DNA of 64,000 nt from an uncultured Lachnospiraceae bacterium (GTDB lineage: Bacteria > Bacillota > Clostridia > Lachnospirales > Lachnospiraceae), in assembly GCA_910577675.1 (NCBI GenBank), contig CAJTOR010000013.1, positions 1 to 64,000 of the forward strand, written 5' to 3'. The notes beneath the pieces were generated by a model that was not told the DNA's origin, made no database searches, and saw only the letters and a list, made by a program, of their open reading frames with translations. Made by a program: the position numbers and the translations under genes. Of the stretch, positions 34,070-43,684 are shown piece after piece; positions within the stretch are counted from its first letter, which is position 1; every line of letters starts with the position of its first letter.

Positions 34070-36454
34070 ATGAAGGGAAATTTAAGCCGGGAACGGTTGA
34101 AAAATATCGGTTTGGTTGCGTTTTGCATTCTGCTGGCTGTGGGGGTGTTTGTCTATAATTTTTTCGGCAGCAGTGAAGGGAACAGGGAGCCTGGCGGGGA
34201 AAAGCAGGGGGAGGAAGAAAAGTGGGAGTTTGAATTTCCTGACGAGAACGAAGAAATTTTTATTAACAGGGCAATATGGATGTTTGACTGTCTTGCCGCA
34301 GGCTGGCAGGGCAAAGATTCCGCAGACAATGCTTCGACACGGGAGGATGGACCGCTTACCTGCGGTGAATTCCGCGATTTTTTGTACATGTTCTGCACTT
34401 TTTCGGGGCTTGATTACAGTGTTCTGGTAAGTGGTCTGCCGGAGCGGCTTTTAAAGGTCCAGGAAACGGATACGCTTTATCTTAGCGAATTCCTGACAAT
34501 CTATGAGGAGCTTCTGGCAATGCTAAATAATAAGTTAAAGGATTCTGACGAGGATATGAAACTTCCGGAATACCGCGATTTTTATGTACTTTTACTCGAG
34601 GGGGATAAACTGTATGACGCGGGGGGCAGGACTTACCGCTACAAAAACTGTGAGGATTACAGTTTGGTTTTTGCAGAACGTGTAAAAAGTAATCCGGAAA
34701 ATGACCCGCTTGCAGAAAAGATAAAAGGGAAAAAAGAACGCAGAGCAGTATCCGACTATAAAAACCGCGCAGTTCGCGCCCTGTGTCTGGGGGATGAGTT
34801 AATTTACATAAAAGAGCAGTTAGTCCTGGCTGCGCAGGTGCCGAATGTCTGGGTTACAAGTGCGAAGGGGAAAAAGATTTCCGCGTTTGTCAACGGGTTT
34901 AATGTGGAGTATGAAGCCGTTCTCCCGCTTGCGCAGGGATTTGAAAATACCGTGTGTGACCTGGTTCTTGAGAATGGAAAAATCATGGAAATCACAGTGA
35001 AAAAGGATGTGATCAGGGGAAAGGTACTTCTGACTGCGGATAATGAAATCGAGCTTGAGGGATATGGGCGGCTGACCCTCTCAGATGATTTTAGGATATA
35101 CAAGATTTACGGGGAGCTGGCAATGGAGAAGACCAACCGTATTTTGGTCGGTTATTCCGTTACGGATTTTGTAGTGGAGGGGAACGAAATCTGCGCGGCA
35201 CTGATTACGGAGAAGCTTACGGCTGATACAATACGTGTACTGATTAATACAAGCGGTTACAAATCCTATTACCATGAGAAGGTTACACTTACCGCCGACC
35301 GGGAGTTTACGGTAAGTCGGGCTGGCAAAAAAAAGAAATATAAAGCGGGGGAGGAAATCTCTTTTTTATTTGAGAAGGAAAAGGGGAGTGATGACCGCAT
35401 CCTTGTGGAAACAGTGGGGGGAGAGGGAAAGATAACCCTCTGTTCCATAAGCAGAACCTGCGGTGCGCCCGCTTATCGTGGGAGTATGGAGATCGTGGCG
35501 GCGGCGGATGGTCTGATTGTTGTAAATGAACTCTCTATGGAGGAATATCTGTATGCGGTGATTCCAAGCGAGATGCCGACTTCCTACGGGGATGAGGCGC
35601 TTAAAGTGCAGGCGGTATGCGCGCGCAGCTACGCATATAACCAGTTGATGGCGAGCCGATTCCGCTCCTACGGCGCGCATGTGGATGACAGCGTGAGCTG
35701 CCAGGTTTACAATAATGTTTCGGAGGATGAGGCTTCCATCCTGGCAGTCAAGGAAACTTACGGTCTGGTGGCAGCGCAGGGCGGTTCGGTTATCACGGCA
35801 TATTATTTTTCCACTTCCTGCGGCCATACGGCAAGTTACCATGAAGTCTGGGAGGGAGCCACACCCCTTTCCTACCTGACCGGCTGCCTGCAAAATGAGG
35901 ATGGGGAAGAGATGGATTTTTCTTCCGAGGAAAGTTTCCGCGAATTTATATTGTCCGACAATATAAAAACATATGACAGTGATTTTTCCTGGTATCGCTG
36001 GAGCGTCACAATTCCGTATGAGCAGCTTTCTGCACAGTTAAAGAAGGCGACGGGGCTTGATACGGTTGATACGGTTGCGGTATCAAAGCGCGCCAAGAGC
36101 GGGATTGCGCTTGAAGTATCGGTTACGGGGAAGAAGGGGGATGGCGGGAAGGAAACTGTCCCGATTGTTTACCAGACAGCGATCCGCACTGCCTTTGCCC
36201 CAAAGGAGAGCGCCCTTAAACGCAAGGATGGCAGCGAGGTCAAAAATATGTCCCTGCTTCCGAGCGCGTTCGTCGTAATTGACGAGGTAAAAAAGGATGG
36301 CAAACTAAGCGCCGTAAAGCTTTTTGGCGGTGGATATGGGCACGGGACGGGCATGAGCCAGAATGGTGTTAAGAAGATGGCTGAGACAGGCAGGAATTAC
36401 GAGGAGATTATTGAGCATTATTATGCGGGAACGGAATTGATTTTTCTGTATTAG
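34070..36454 (+). CDS. Membrane-anchored SpoIID/LytB-domain protein
   Basis: A 794-residue protein with a single N-terminal membrane helix (NIGLVAFCILLAVGVFVYNFF) and the rest outside the membrane. Residues ~60-450 are unassigned, beta-rich toward the end. Residues ~470-790 carry the SpoIID domain: VVNELSMEEYLYAVIPSEMPTS, LKVQAVCARSYAYNQ, TSCGHTASYHEVWEG and the closing GGGYGHGTGMSQNGVKKMAE. SpoIID is a lytic transglycosylase acting on denuded glycans during engulfment, but this protein is more than twice its size, so it may act in vegetative growth or germination. GGAGGC precedes ATG 34070. Confidence 0.85.
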   Translation: MKGNLSRERLKNIGLVAFCILLAVGVFVYNFFGSSEGNREPGGEKQGEEEKWEFEFPDENEEIFINRAIWMFDCLAAGWQGKDSADNASTREDGPLTCGEFRDFLYMFCTFSGLDYSVLVSGLPERLLKVQETDTLYLSEFLTIYEELLAMLNNKLKDSDEDMKLPEYRDFYVLLLEGDKLYDAGGRTYRYKNCEDYSLVFAERVKSNPENDPLAEKIKGKKERRAVSDYKNRAVRALCLGDELIYIKEQLVLAAQVPNVWVTSAKGKKISAFVNGFNVEYEAVLPLAQGFENTVCDLVLENGKIMEITVKKDVIRGKVLLTADNEIELEGYGRLTLSDDFRIYKIYGELAMEKTNRILVGYSVTDFVVEGNEICAALITEKLTADTIRVLINTSGYKSYYHEKVTLTADREFTVSRAGKKKKYKAGEEISFLFEKEKGSDDRILVETVGGEGKITLCSISRTCGAPAYRGSMEIVAAADGLIVVNELSMEEYLYAVIPSEMPTSYGDEALKVQAVCARSYAYNQLMASRFRSYGAHVDDSVSCQVYNNVSEDEASILAVKETYGLVAAQGGSVITAYYFSTSCGHTASYHEVWEGATPLSYLTGCLQNEDGEEMDFSSEESFREFILSDNIKTYDSDFSWYRWSVTIPYEQLSAQLKKATGLDTVDTVAVSKRAKSGIALEVSVTGKKGDGGKETVPIVYQTAIRTAFAPKESALKRKDGSEVKNMSLLPSAFVVIDEVKKDGKLSAVKLFGGGYGHGTGMSQNGVKKMAETGRNYEEIIEHYYAGTELIFLY

Positions 36455-36519
36455 CAATAAAGGGGAAGACTTTTCTACTTGCCGTGCGCCCCATGTACCG
36501 TGGGGCTGTGCATAAAAAC

Positions 36520-36557
36520 AATCCCGATAATGTCTATATAAGATTGTTATCGGGATT
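36520..36557 (-). terminator. Terminator of the yihY-family gene
   Basis: AATCCCGATAA (36520-36530) pairs with TTATCGGGATT (36547-36557). On the minus strand it runs into GTTTTTATG. A second stem, GCCCCA/TGGGGC at 36488-36506, may end the SpoIID-domain gene on the plus strand. Confidence 0.7.
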
Positions 36558-36574
36558 GGAAAAATATGTAAAAT

Positions 36575-37471
36575 CTATGCATTTGGGGAATCCGGTTTGG
36601 ATTCCCTTTTTTTGCGCGCCCTGCGTGATTCGCGCATTTTGTGGAATGCTTCGTGGATTACGGGGTTGGAAAAGACCTGGTTTAGTTCCGCTCCGATAAA
36701 CATTATATACATGCAGGAATAGAACCAGAGCATGCACAAAACAACTGCTGTCAGGCTGCCGTATGTCGCGGAATAATTGCTGAAATTGTCAATGTAGAAC
36801 GAAAAAAGATAGGAAAAGCCAATCCAGCCCGCCGAGGCTAGGATGGCTCCGGGCAGCTCGGCAAAAAAGGAGGATTTGCGGTTCGGCATCGTGATAAAGA
36901 CGAGTGTAAAAAATAAAATCATCAGGCAGAAGCCGACAAGAGTGCGCACACTGATAATAAGCAGTGCCATCTCCGAGAGAATCGGAACATGCCGCAAGCT
37001 CCACAAATATATCTGGTTGCCGAAAACGAAAATAAAGAGGACGGCGATGATAAGCACGGCAAAAAGCAGTGTGTAGAGCGCTGAGAGCAGGCGGGACAAA
37101 AAATAGTTGCGTTTGCCGGTGGAGTGGTAGATGGAATCGAGCCCGCGCACAACGGCATAAAACCCCTTTGAGGAAGTCCAGAGAGTGGCGATTGCGGTGA
37201 GGGAGAGCACGGTCCCGTTTGATTTTTCAAGCAGCTCATCGAGGATATCGGAGAGATAGACTGCGACGGTCTGCGGGAATACGGATTCTATGGCGGAGAG
37301 CAGTTCCGGTTTTGAGAACGGCAGGTAATTGAGCAGGGTCAGCAAAAACATAAAAAACGGGAAAAAAGATATAATCAGGAAAAATGCCGCCTGGGCGGAA
37401 AAGGCGCTTACATTGTCGGCATTTAATTTTTTTGAAAACGAGTTGATTAGGCGGATCAGGGATCGGATCAT
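36575..37471 (-). CDS. YihY/virulence factor BrkB family membrane protein
   Basis: A 298-residue protein with six predicted membrane helices. It has the family opening DNVSAFSAQAAFFLIISFFPFFMFLLTLL, the central LWTSSKGFYAVVRGLDSIYH, and the end YSATYGSLTAVVLCMLWFYSCMYIMFIGAELNQV. AAGGAGAAAG precedes the ATG. The family was once called ribonuclease BN; its transport or envelope role is not settled. Alone on the minus strand between sporulation-linked genes. Confidence 0.92.
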   Translation of the reverse strand: MIRSLIRLINSFSKKLNADNVSAFSAQAAFFLIISFFPFFMFLLTLLNYLPFSKPELLSAIESVFPQTVAVYLSDILDELLEKSNGTVLSLTAIATLWTSSKGFYAVVRGLDSIYHSTGKRNYFLSRLLSALYTLLFAVLIIAVLFIFVFGNQIYLWSLRHVPILSEMALLIISVRTLVGFCLMILFFTLVFITMPNRKSSFFAELPGAILASAGWIGFSYLFSFYIDNFSNYSATYGSLTAVVLCMLWFYSCMYIMFIGAELNQVFSNPVIHEAFHKMRESRRARKKRESKPDSPNA

Positions 37472-37741
37472 GGTCTTTCTCCTTTTTGGGTTCTCGGGTG
37501 TGGTTATACTACCCGGAAATCTTTTTCCATTTTAACAGAAATAATTAAAAAAGTACAGAGTTCTTTTTTGAACAGCAAGAGGCAGTCCGTATAAACTGCG
37601 AAAAAATGGGGATTTTAACCTTATTGGAGGAAAACGCAGGCGCTTAAGGGTCTTTGTTTTCCTGGTTTTGCAGAAATATAGTAATAGTGGCGGCTGTGGG
37701 GTGATTTGGGCAGCAGACGGATATGGAAAGGAGTGGATGCT

Positions 37742-38776
37742 ATGGAACGGGAGGATGCAAAAGCGCCCGGAAAACAGAGTTTTTCCTTTGGGTCAGGAGT
37801 TTATGTGGGCGGTATGGCGAGCGTTGCCGGGAAGCTTGAAAGTGAGGGACCGCTCGGGGAATATTTTGATATTGTCGGGCAGGACGATATGTTTGACGGA
37901 AAGACTTGGGAGGAAGCGGAGAGCAATATGCAGCTTAAAGCGGCGGAACATGCGATTGCGGACGCGGGGCTTAAAGCAGATAAAATCCGGTATATGGCGG
38001 GCGGGGATCTGCTCGGGCAGCTAATTGCAACAACATTTGGCGTTGAAAAACTTGCCATTCCCCTGCTTGGTCTTTACGGCGCATGTTCCACCATGGGCGA
38101 GTCACTCTTGGCGGGGGCGGTGCTTGTGGACGGCGGCTATGCGGATCATGTGCTGACAATCACATCAAGCCATTTTGCAGGGGCGGAAAAACAGTTCCGT
38201 TTCCCGCTTGCCTACGGAAACCAGAGACCGATGGCGGCAACCTGGACGGTGACGGGGAGCGGGGCGGTAATACTGTCAAGACAGCCGGGGAAATATAATG
38301 TGCGCCTTCTGGGGGCAACCATGGGGCGCGTGATTGATTACGGCGTGAAGGATTCCATGAATATGGGAGCCTGCATGGCTCCGGCAGCTTGTGATACCAT
38401 CTACCGCCATCTCAAAGACTTCGGGCTTAAACCGGAACATTATGATAGGATTGTAACAGGTGATCTCGGCGTGGTGGGAAAGGAGATACTCTTAGCTCTC
38501 TTGATGGAAAAAGGGTTTGATATTACAAAACAGCATATGGACTGTGGAATTGAAATTTTTGATGCGAAGCGCCAGAAGACGGATGCGGGCGGAAGCGGCT
38601 GCGGCTGTTCCGCTATCACGCTGACGGGGTATCTTTTGAAAAAAATTTCGGAGGGCGTATTTAAGCGTATTCTTTTTGTGCCGACTGGGGCGCTGCTTTC
38701 CACGGTCAGTTTCAATGAGGGCAACAGTGTGCCGGGTATTGCGCATGCAGTGGTTCTGGAATATTGTGGAAAATAA
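37742..38776 (+). CDS. spoVAD: Stage V sporulation protein AD
   Basis: A 344-residue thiolase-fold protein needed to bind and move dipicolinic acid into the developing spore. ATG 37742 follows AAAGGAGTGG. The N-terminal GSGVYVGGMASVAGKLESEGPLG, the region YGACSTMGESLLAGAVLVDGG and HFAGAEKQFRFPLAYGNQRPMAATWTVTGSGA are characteristic. It lacks the normal thiolase catalytic set, as in the family. It is followed by spoVAE. The usual upstream gene spoVAC is not present in the 270 bp before it. Confidence 0.93.
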   Translation: MEREDAKAPGKQSFSFGSGVYVGGMASVAGKLESEGPLGEYFDIVGQDDMFDGKTWEEAESNMQLKAAEHAIADAGLKADKIRYMAGGDLLGQLIATTFGVEKLAIPLLGLYGACSTMGESLLAGAVLVDGGYADHVLTITSSHFAGAEKQFRFPLAYGNQRPMAATWTVTGSGAVILSRQPGKYNVRLLGATMGRVIDYGVKDSMNMGACMAPAACDTIYRHLKDFGLKPEHYDRIVTGDLGVVGKEILLALLMEKGFDITKQHMDCGIEIFDAKRQKTDAGGSGCGCSAITLTGYLLKKISEGVFKRILFVPTGALLSTVSFNEGNSVPGIAHAVVLEYCGK

Positions 38777-38825
38777 TAGGAAATTATAGAAATTACTTTT
38801 TGGAAAAAGAGAGGTGAAGTGGAAG

Positions 38826-39185
38826 ATGGATTATCTGATTGCATTTTTGGTGGGCGGGGCAATATGTGCGCTCGTGCAGGTTCTGATGGATATGACCAAG
38901 CTTTTGCCGGGCAGGATCATGGTTATTTTGGTTTGCCTTGGCGCACTTTTAGGTGCGGTGGGAATCTACAAACCGTTTTCTGAGTGGGCGGGAGCCGGGG
39001 CTACCGTACCACTTGCAGGCTTTGGCAATATGCTGTTTTCGGGTGTGAAGGAGGCGGTTGATAAAGATGGTTTCCTCGGATTGTTTAAGGGGGGGCTGTC
39101 AGAAACCGCAATCGGTATTTCCGGAGCCCTGCTGTTAGGGTATCTTGGAGCGCTGGTCTTTAAGTCAAAGCCCAAGTTACCGTAA
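38826..39185 (+). CDS. spoVAE: Stage V sporulation protein AE
   Basis: A 119-residue membrane protein with about four helices (LIAFLVGGAICALVQVLMD, IMVILVCLGALLGAVGIY, and so on), conserved GATVPLAGFGNML and GGLSETAIGISGALLLGYLGAL. It forms part of the dipicolinate channel with SpoVAC and SpoVAD. ATG 38826 is better placed after GAGAGGTG than the GTG at 38814. Forty-nine bases after spoVAD, same operon; a terminator follows. Confidence 0.92.
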   Translation: MDYLIAFLVGGAICALVQVLMDMTKLLPGRIMVILVCLGALLGAVGIYKPFSEWAGAGATVPLAGFGNMLFSGVKEAVDKDGFLGLFKGGLSETAIGISGALLLGYLGALVFKSKPKLP

Positions 39186-39188
39186 AAT

Positions 39189-39220
39189 AAAAAAGCCGCG
39201 CACAAAACGCGGCTTTTTTT
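39189..39220 (+). terminator. Terminator after spoVAE
   Basis: GCCGCG-CACAAAA-CGCGGC flanked by A and T runs, so it also works for transcripts arriving on the minus strand, although the PBP gene ends 48 bp before it. Confidence 0.85.
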
Positions 39221-39267
39221 ATACCCAATTATTTTAGTTAATCCGTTGTTAAAGAGAACTGGATGCC

Positions 39268-42195
39268 CTAATCAACATCCGGATCATCCGTTTCGTCAGA
39301 AGTTCCTGTATCCGGTTCGTCCGGGTTATTCGGAGGAGTCGGGACATCCGGCACATCCGTGTTATCAGGGGTATCGGTATCATCCGGGGACGGTGGGTTT
39401 GTTTCATCGCCCTGGTCCGGGTTCTCCGTGTCCTCCGTGGTGTCCTCCGGCGGAATGATGCTTTCTGCAGTGTGGATCGTACAGGTGACAGCGTCCTCAC
39501 CGGCAGGCAGAAGGTTTGGTGTATCATAGGTCGGGGAAGTTTCCTCCTTAATCAGATATACCTTCTCCGTGGTTGTTTCAACAGGGCAGTACACACTTGC
39601 CATCTGGTCGGAAACAGTACATACCGAAGCTTTGACATGGCAGGTACATTTTACATTTGGCACGGTGCCCTTTGCAAAAATCTCCGTCTTTACACAGTCC
39701 ACCTGGTCGCAGAGCCCCGTGACAGCAAGGTTGCCGCATTTGGTGCAGATGGTTGCCGAGAGGATGGAATCCGGCATCGTAAAATTGACCGCTTCCTTCT
39801 CCTTGACTACATGGATCTGCTCCATAATCTTGCGCCACATATGCTGGTGGTAATTTCGATTAATCTGCTTTACATTGTTGTCAAAACCAGTCCAGACCGC
39901 CGCTGTATAGTACGGGGAATAGCCGACAAACCAGAGGTCGGTATAGTGTGAGGAACCGGTTTTTCCGGCGATCGGCATGCCGGAAACCTTGCTTTTAAGG
40001 TCGCTTACATAGTTTTTGTACTCCTCGTTTGATGCGGCATCCTCATCTGATACAATACCGAATTTGCGCTTTGCGTAGGCGGTGATATAATCGTTGACCT
40101 CCGCCTGCTTAAATGCGAGGTTTGTACCGGTTCCGATCGAGGTCGTGTCCTGCATCGCGTTGGTTAGAAGGTAAGCGGTTGAAGTTTTGATTACCTGTGT
40201 GGATGCGGAATCATTGGACAGGAGCACCTTGCCATTGTGGTCAAGCACCTTTGTGTAAAGTACGGGGCGGTTGTAGATACCGTTGTTTGCGATGGTTGCA
40301 TAAGCCGCCGTAAGTTCCAGGTTTGTAACACCGTTTGTAAGGCCGCCCAGTGCAAGCGGGATACCGATATCGCTGAAAACTTTGCCCTCGCTGTTTGTCT
40401 GGGATTCCACCAGCGTGGAAAACCCAAGTTTTTTCAGGTAGTCAAACGAAACCTGTGGGGTAACCTGCTCCATCACACGGCAGGCAACAATATTCATCGA
40501 GCGGTAGATTGCGCGCCGGATAGGGGTAAGACCTTCATAAACATCCCCGTTCCAGTTTGTAACCTTGGTGTTAGTACCCGGATAATGATATTCCGAGTCA
40601 TCCGCCACTGATGCGAGTGTCATCCCCGCAGTGTCGAGCGCAGGGAGGAAGGAAGCGAGTACCTTAAAGGTCGAGCCAACCTGGCGCAGAGTGGTGGTCG
40701 CGCGGTTCAGGGTAAGACTGCCGGTCTTTTCGCCGCGCCCGCCGTAAACAGCCATCACATGCCCGGTTTTCTGGTCGATCACAACAAAGGAGGACTGTGG
40801 CTGTAAGGTATAGATGCGAGGGCGTTCCGCCAGAATCGAATCCCCCTCCTCCATAACGGATTCGATAAACTCGTCGATCATCTGGTTGAGCAGGTCGGGG
40901 TCGGTTGTGTAGCGGCTGATCCCTTTGTGGTTTGAACGGTAATATTCATGATAAAATTTTAAATCCGAGTCATTGTAGTCCGCATAGTAGTTTAATACAT
41001 GGCTTAACTGGTAATGCTCCTTTGTTTCATCCGCCTTTAAAATGGAAACCGCATAGTCCTGGGTAAGCTCATAGAATGAACCAGTTTCATTGCCGAGAGC
41101 CGGGAAATTCTCCTCATTGCAGTATACGGAATCCACAACCGCCTGGATATCCTTGTCCTGGGTCGTGAAAATATCAAGACCTCCGCTGTAGAGCATATCT
41201 TCCGCCTTTTCGGCAGAGTAGCCTGCGGCGATCAGGTCGTTCAGTACCTGGCGTATAACCGCGTCGTTAAAATAGGAATAGTAAACTTCCTCGCTGTTTT
41301 CATAGGCATAATTCTTGATGCGGGCGTAAACTTCATCGTTGACCGCCTCATCATATTCAGCCTGCGAGCAAAATCCCAGCTCGAGCATGGTATCAAGGCA
41401 GCTCTGACGGCGCTTGGCATTTGCCTCCGGGAAATTGATCGGGTTTTGTCGGACGGGCGAAAGGGCGATCGAGGCGATTACGGCAGCCTCCGAGAGTGTT
41501 AATTCCCACACATTCTTGCCGAAATAATTGAGCGCTGCCATCTGTACGCCGAACGAGCGGTTGCCCAGGTTGATATTGTTCATGTAGGCAACTAATATCT
41601 CGTCTTTTGTGTAGGCATCTTCAAGCTGGATGGCAAGATACTGTTCCTGGACTTTCCTGGTAATCTTGTCAATGGCATTATTCTCGTTCCCGTAGTTGAA
41701 GACGCGGATCTTTAAGAGCTGCTGGGTGATGGTGCTCGCTCCGTAGTCAAGAAGCCCGCCGCTCTTGTCCAGGAACGATTTGATACCGGAATATCCCGCG
41801 CGCGCGATACCCGGAAGGTCGATGCCGTCATGTTCGTAGAATCGCTTATCCTCGATTGCCACAAAGCAGTCTTTCACCACCTTGGGAATCTGTTCGGAAG
41901 TGACGAGGATGCGGTTTGATTCCACACCGACAACTGTTCCTGATACGGAACCGTCGCTGTAATAAATATGCGTTGTAAATTTTTCGGGGTCAATATTGAT
42001 CTGGGAGAGCGCCGGCGCATCGTCGATCATTGCCTTTGCTGCCCCAAAGATCGTGACACACACGAAAATGCCGAGCGCGATAAAGGCGAGCAGTGCAAAG
42101 CGGAAGGTAAATACCCTCGATTTAGATACCAGCCGCCTTGACCAGGACTTGATCTGGTGCTGCCTTTTTATAATGCCTTTCTTGCTGAAATCCAT
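39268..42195 (-). CDS. Class A penicillin-binding protein (PBP1A type)
   Basis: A 975-residue bifunctional peptidoglycan synthase. ATG 42195 follows AAAGAGGTG; the ATG at 42216 is poorer. A basic cytoplasmic end and one membrane helix (LLAFIALGIFVCVTIFGAA region) are followed by the GT51 transglycosylase domain (VAIEDKRFYEHDGIDLPGIARA) and the transpeptidase domain with catalytic serine in GSTFKVL, SMN-type RSMNIVA and AGKTGSSHY. After the enzyme comes a stretch with nine cysteines (CTKCG..., KCTCHVKASVC) and a long acidic Pro/Asp/Thr tail, predicted disordered and extracellular. It polymerises and cross-links the wall. Confidence 0.93.
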   Translation of the reverse strand: MDFSKKGIIKRQHQIKSWSRRLVSKSRVFTFRFALLAFIALGIFVCVTIFGAAKAMIDDAPALSQINIDPEKFTTHIYYSDGSVSGTVVGVESNRILVTSEQIPKVVKDCFVAIEDKRFYEHDGIDLPGIARAGYSGIKSFLDKSGGLLDYGASTITQQLLKIRVFNYGNENNAIDKITRKVQEQYLAIQLEDAYTKDEILVAYMNNINLGNRSFGVQMAALNYFGKNVWELTLSEAAVIASIALSPVRQNPINFPEANAKRRQSCLDTMLELGFCSQAEYDEAVNDEVYARIKNYAYENSEEVYYSYFNDAVIRQVLNDLIAAGYSAEKAEDMLYSGGLDIFTTQDKDIQAVVDSVYCNEENFPALGNETGSFYELTQDYAVSILKADETKEHYQLSHVLNYYADYNDSDLKFYHEYYRSNHKGISRYTTDPDLLNQMIDEFIESVMEEGDSILAERPRIYTLQPQSSFVVIDQKTGHVMAVYGGRGEKTGSLTLNRATTTLRQVGSTFKVLASFLPALDTAGMTLASVADDSEYHYPGTNTKVTNWNGDVYEGLTPIRRAIYRSMNIVACRVMEQVTPQVSFDYLKKLGFSTLVESQTNSEGKVFSDIGIPLALGGLTNGVTNLELTAAYATIANNGIYNRPVLYTKVLDHNGKVLLSNDSASTQVIKTSTAYLLTNAMQDTTSIGTGTNLAFKQAEVNDYITAYAKRKFGIVSDEDAASNEEYKNYVSDLKSKVSGMPIAGKTGSSHYTDLWFVGYSPYYTAAVWTGFDNNVKQINRNYHQHMWRKIMEQIHVVKEKEAVNFTMPDSILSATICTKCGNLAVTGLCDQVDCVKTEIFAKGTVPNVKCTCHVKASVCTVSDQMASVYCPVETTTEKVYLIKEETSPTYDTPNLLPAGEDAVTCTIHTAESIIPPEDTTEDTENPDQGDETNPPSPDDTDTPDNTDVPDVPTPPNNPDEPDTGTSDETDDPDVD

Positions 42196-42265
42196 AAATA
42201 CACCTCTTTCCTGCATGCCGGGGAATAAAGCCTAAAATAAGGAATGCCCCGTATAGAAAATGTCC

Positions 42266-42303
42266 CCGCGCAAAGCTTTGTGCGGTCGCAAGGCTTTGCG
42301 CGG
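42266..42303. repeat. Hairpin and 18-bp imperfect tandem repeat upstream of the PBP gene
   Basis: CCGCGCAAAGC (42266-42276) pairs with GCTTTGCGCGG (42293-42303). The same stretch reads as two head-to-tail copies of an 18-bp unit GCAAxGCTTTGxGCGGTC. It lies in the 5' leader of the PBP message. Confidence 0.55.
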
Positions 42304-42314
42304 TCTTGTCCGTA

Positions 42315-42343
42315 AGTATAACACAGTTTTTTTTATTTGGCAA
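42315..42343 (-). promoter_or_regulatory. Promoter of the PBP gene
   Basis: Minus strand TTGCCA (42338-42343), 17-bp spacer, TATACT (42315-42320). The leader of about 110 nt contains the hairpin at 42266-42303. Confidence 0.65.
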
Positions 42344-42379
42344 ATAAAGAGTTATAACGATTTTCTGACATTTTTGGGT

Positions 42380-43018
42380 TTAGTCGTCGGGGAGTTCGAA
42401 AAAACCTTCCTCTGCCACGGCAATTCCTGCCCGCCCATTAGTTGCTTGGGTGAATTTTTTTATAAAAATACTTTCCTGCACAGGGCTTACAAAGAGTGTA
42501 ACCGTGACTGCGTCAGTATATTCCGTGGAGAGAAGCGAAATATTTTCTGTAGCGGCGATATACTGGAGTTTGCCGATTCCGCTGTAGTCCGTGGTGACCA
42601 CAAGTTTTTTGCCGAAATGCCTTGTGGCGAGCGTGCAGGCTGAAAGCCCCGCTTTGACTGCCGCCTGGTAGGCTCTCACAAGTCCTCCTGTGCCGAGCAG
42701 CACCCCGCCAAAATAGCGGGTTACAACCACGGCCACGTCGTGGATACCTTCGGAAACTAATATGTCGAGCATCGGTTTTCCAGCGGTCTTTGACGGTTCC
42801 CCGTCGTCGCTGCAGCGGGAGAGTGCGTTGTCAGGACCTATTACATAGGCATAGCAGTTGTGCTTGGCATCCCAGTATTTTTTCTTTAGCTGACCGATAA
42901 ATGCGAGTGCCTCCTCCTCGGAGGACACCGGGCAGAGGGTGGCGATAAAGCGCGATTTTTTTTCGGTGATTTCACCGCTGCCGCCAGCTTTTATAATGCG
43001 GTAGGTTTCAGTGGACAT
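42380..43018 (-). CDS. YigZ/IMPACT family protein
   Basis: A 212-residue cytosolic protein. The UPF0029/IMPACT signature is clear: KKSRFIATLCPV, AKHNCYAYVIG, SDDGEPSKTAGKPML and VVTRYFGGVLLGTGGLVRAYQAA. The C-terminal part is the YigZ-type ferredoxin-like domain. AAGGAACC precedes the ATG. Proposed roles in the family concern translation and proteolysis (PepQ-like mislabelling is common); none can be confirmed here. Confidence 0.92.
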   Translation of the reverse strand: MSTETYRIIKAGGSGEITEKKSRFIATLCPVSSEEEALAFIGQLKKKYWDAKHNCYAYVIGPDNALSRCSDDGEPSKTAGKPMLDILVSEGIHDVAVVVTRYFGGVLLGTGGLVRAYQAAVKAGLSACTLATRHFGKKLVVTTDYSGIGKLQYIAATENISLLSTEYTDAVTVTLFVSPVQESIFIKKFTQATNGRAGIAVAEEGFFELPDD

Positions 43019-43087
43019 AACAGGGTTCCTTTCCGGTTTTAACAGTAATTAACAGAGATTTTGCGATTGGAATAATTTTACAATCCC

Positions 43088-43116
43088 TTGACAAAATGTC
43101 GGATTTTCGTTACTAT
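43088..43116 (+). promoter_or_regulatory. Promoter of the vanZ-like gene
   Basis: TTGACA (43088-43093), 17-bp spacer, TACTAT (43111-43116). Confidence 0.75.
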
Positions 43117-43180
43117 AAAGGTATTTCAAAAATTAATTATACCAAATCTATGGAATATATGCAAGTGAAGGTGCAAAGCG

Positions 43181-43684
43181 ATGAAAAGAAAATTACTAAA
43201 AGGGAGAAAAATCTGGTCAGCGCTGCCGATGCTTTTGCTTATGGGCGTGATCTTTTCTTTTTCGGCAAAGACCGCGGTGGAATCCTCAAGGAGCAGCAAT
43301 GTTATTGTGGATGTGCTGATGGACGAGCATCTGATTGGCGGCGTGGCGAAAGATCCCGAAAAGGTAAGGGAGCTACTCTCCTTTCTGGTGCGCAAGTCAG
43401 CACATATGGCAGAGTTTGCAGTACTTGCGATGTTAGCCTTATTCTGGCTTTCGTCTTTCCCGATGACTTACCGCCGCCGCTGTATCCTCGCGGTGCTTAT
43501 TTCTGCCTGCTATGCGGCAACGGATGAATTCCACCAGCTTTTTGTGCCGGGGCGCAGCGGGGAAGTAAGGGATGTGCTGGTTGATACAGCGGGCGCGGTG
43601 ATTGGGATTTTATTTTTGAGCCTGCTCAGATTTATTATAATAAGGAAGAAGAAAAAGCAGGAGGCAGTTATCCCGGGGTTATAA
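43181..43684 (+). CDS. VanZ-like membrane protein
   Basis: A 167-residue protein with four membrane helices. VanZ-family marks are the early FSFSAKTA, RKSAHMAEFAVLAMLAL, and the motif ATDEFHQLFVPGRSGEVRDVLVDTAGAVIG. VanZ itself gives low teicoplanin resistance; most chromosomal relatives have no proven role. AAGG precedes ATG 43181. The 3' end overlaps the convergent DUF4250 gene by six bases. Confidence 0.9.
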   Translation: MKRKLLKGRKIWSALPMLLLMGVIFSFSAKTAVESSRSSNVIVDVLMDEHLIGGVAKDPEKVRELLSFLVRKSAHMAEFAVLAMLALFWLSSFPMTYRRRCILAVLISACYAATDEFHQLFVPGRSGEVRDVLVDTAGAVIGILFLSLLRFIIIRKKKKQEAVIPGL

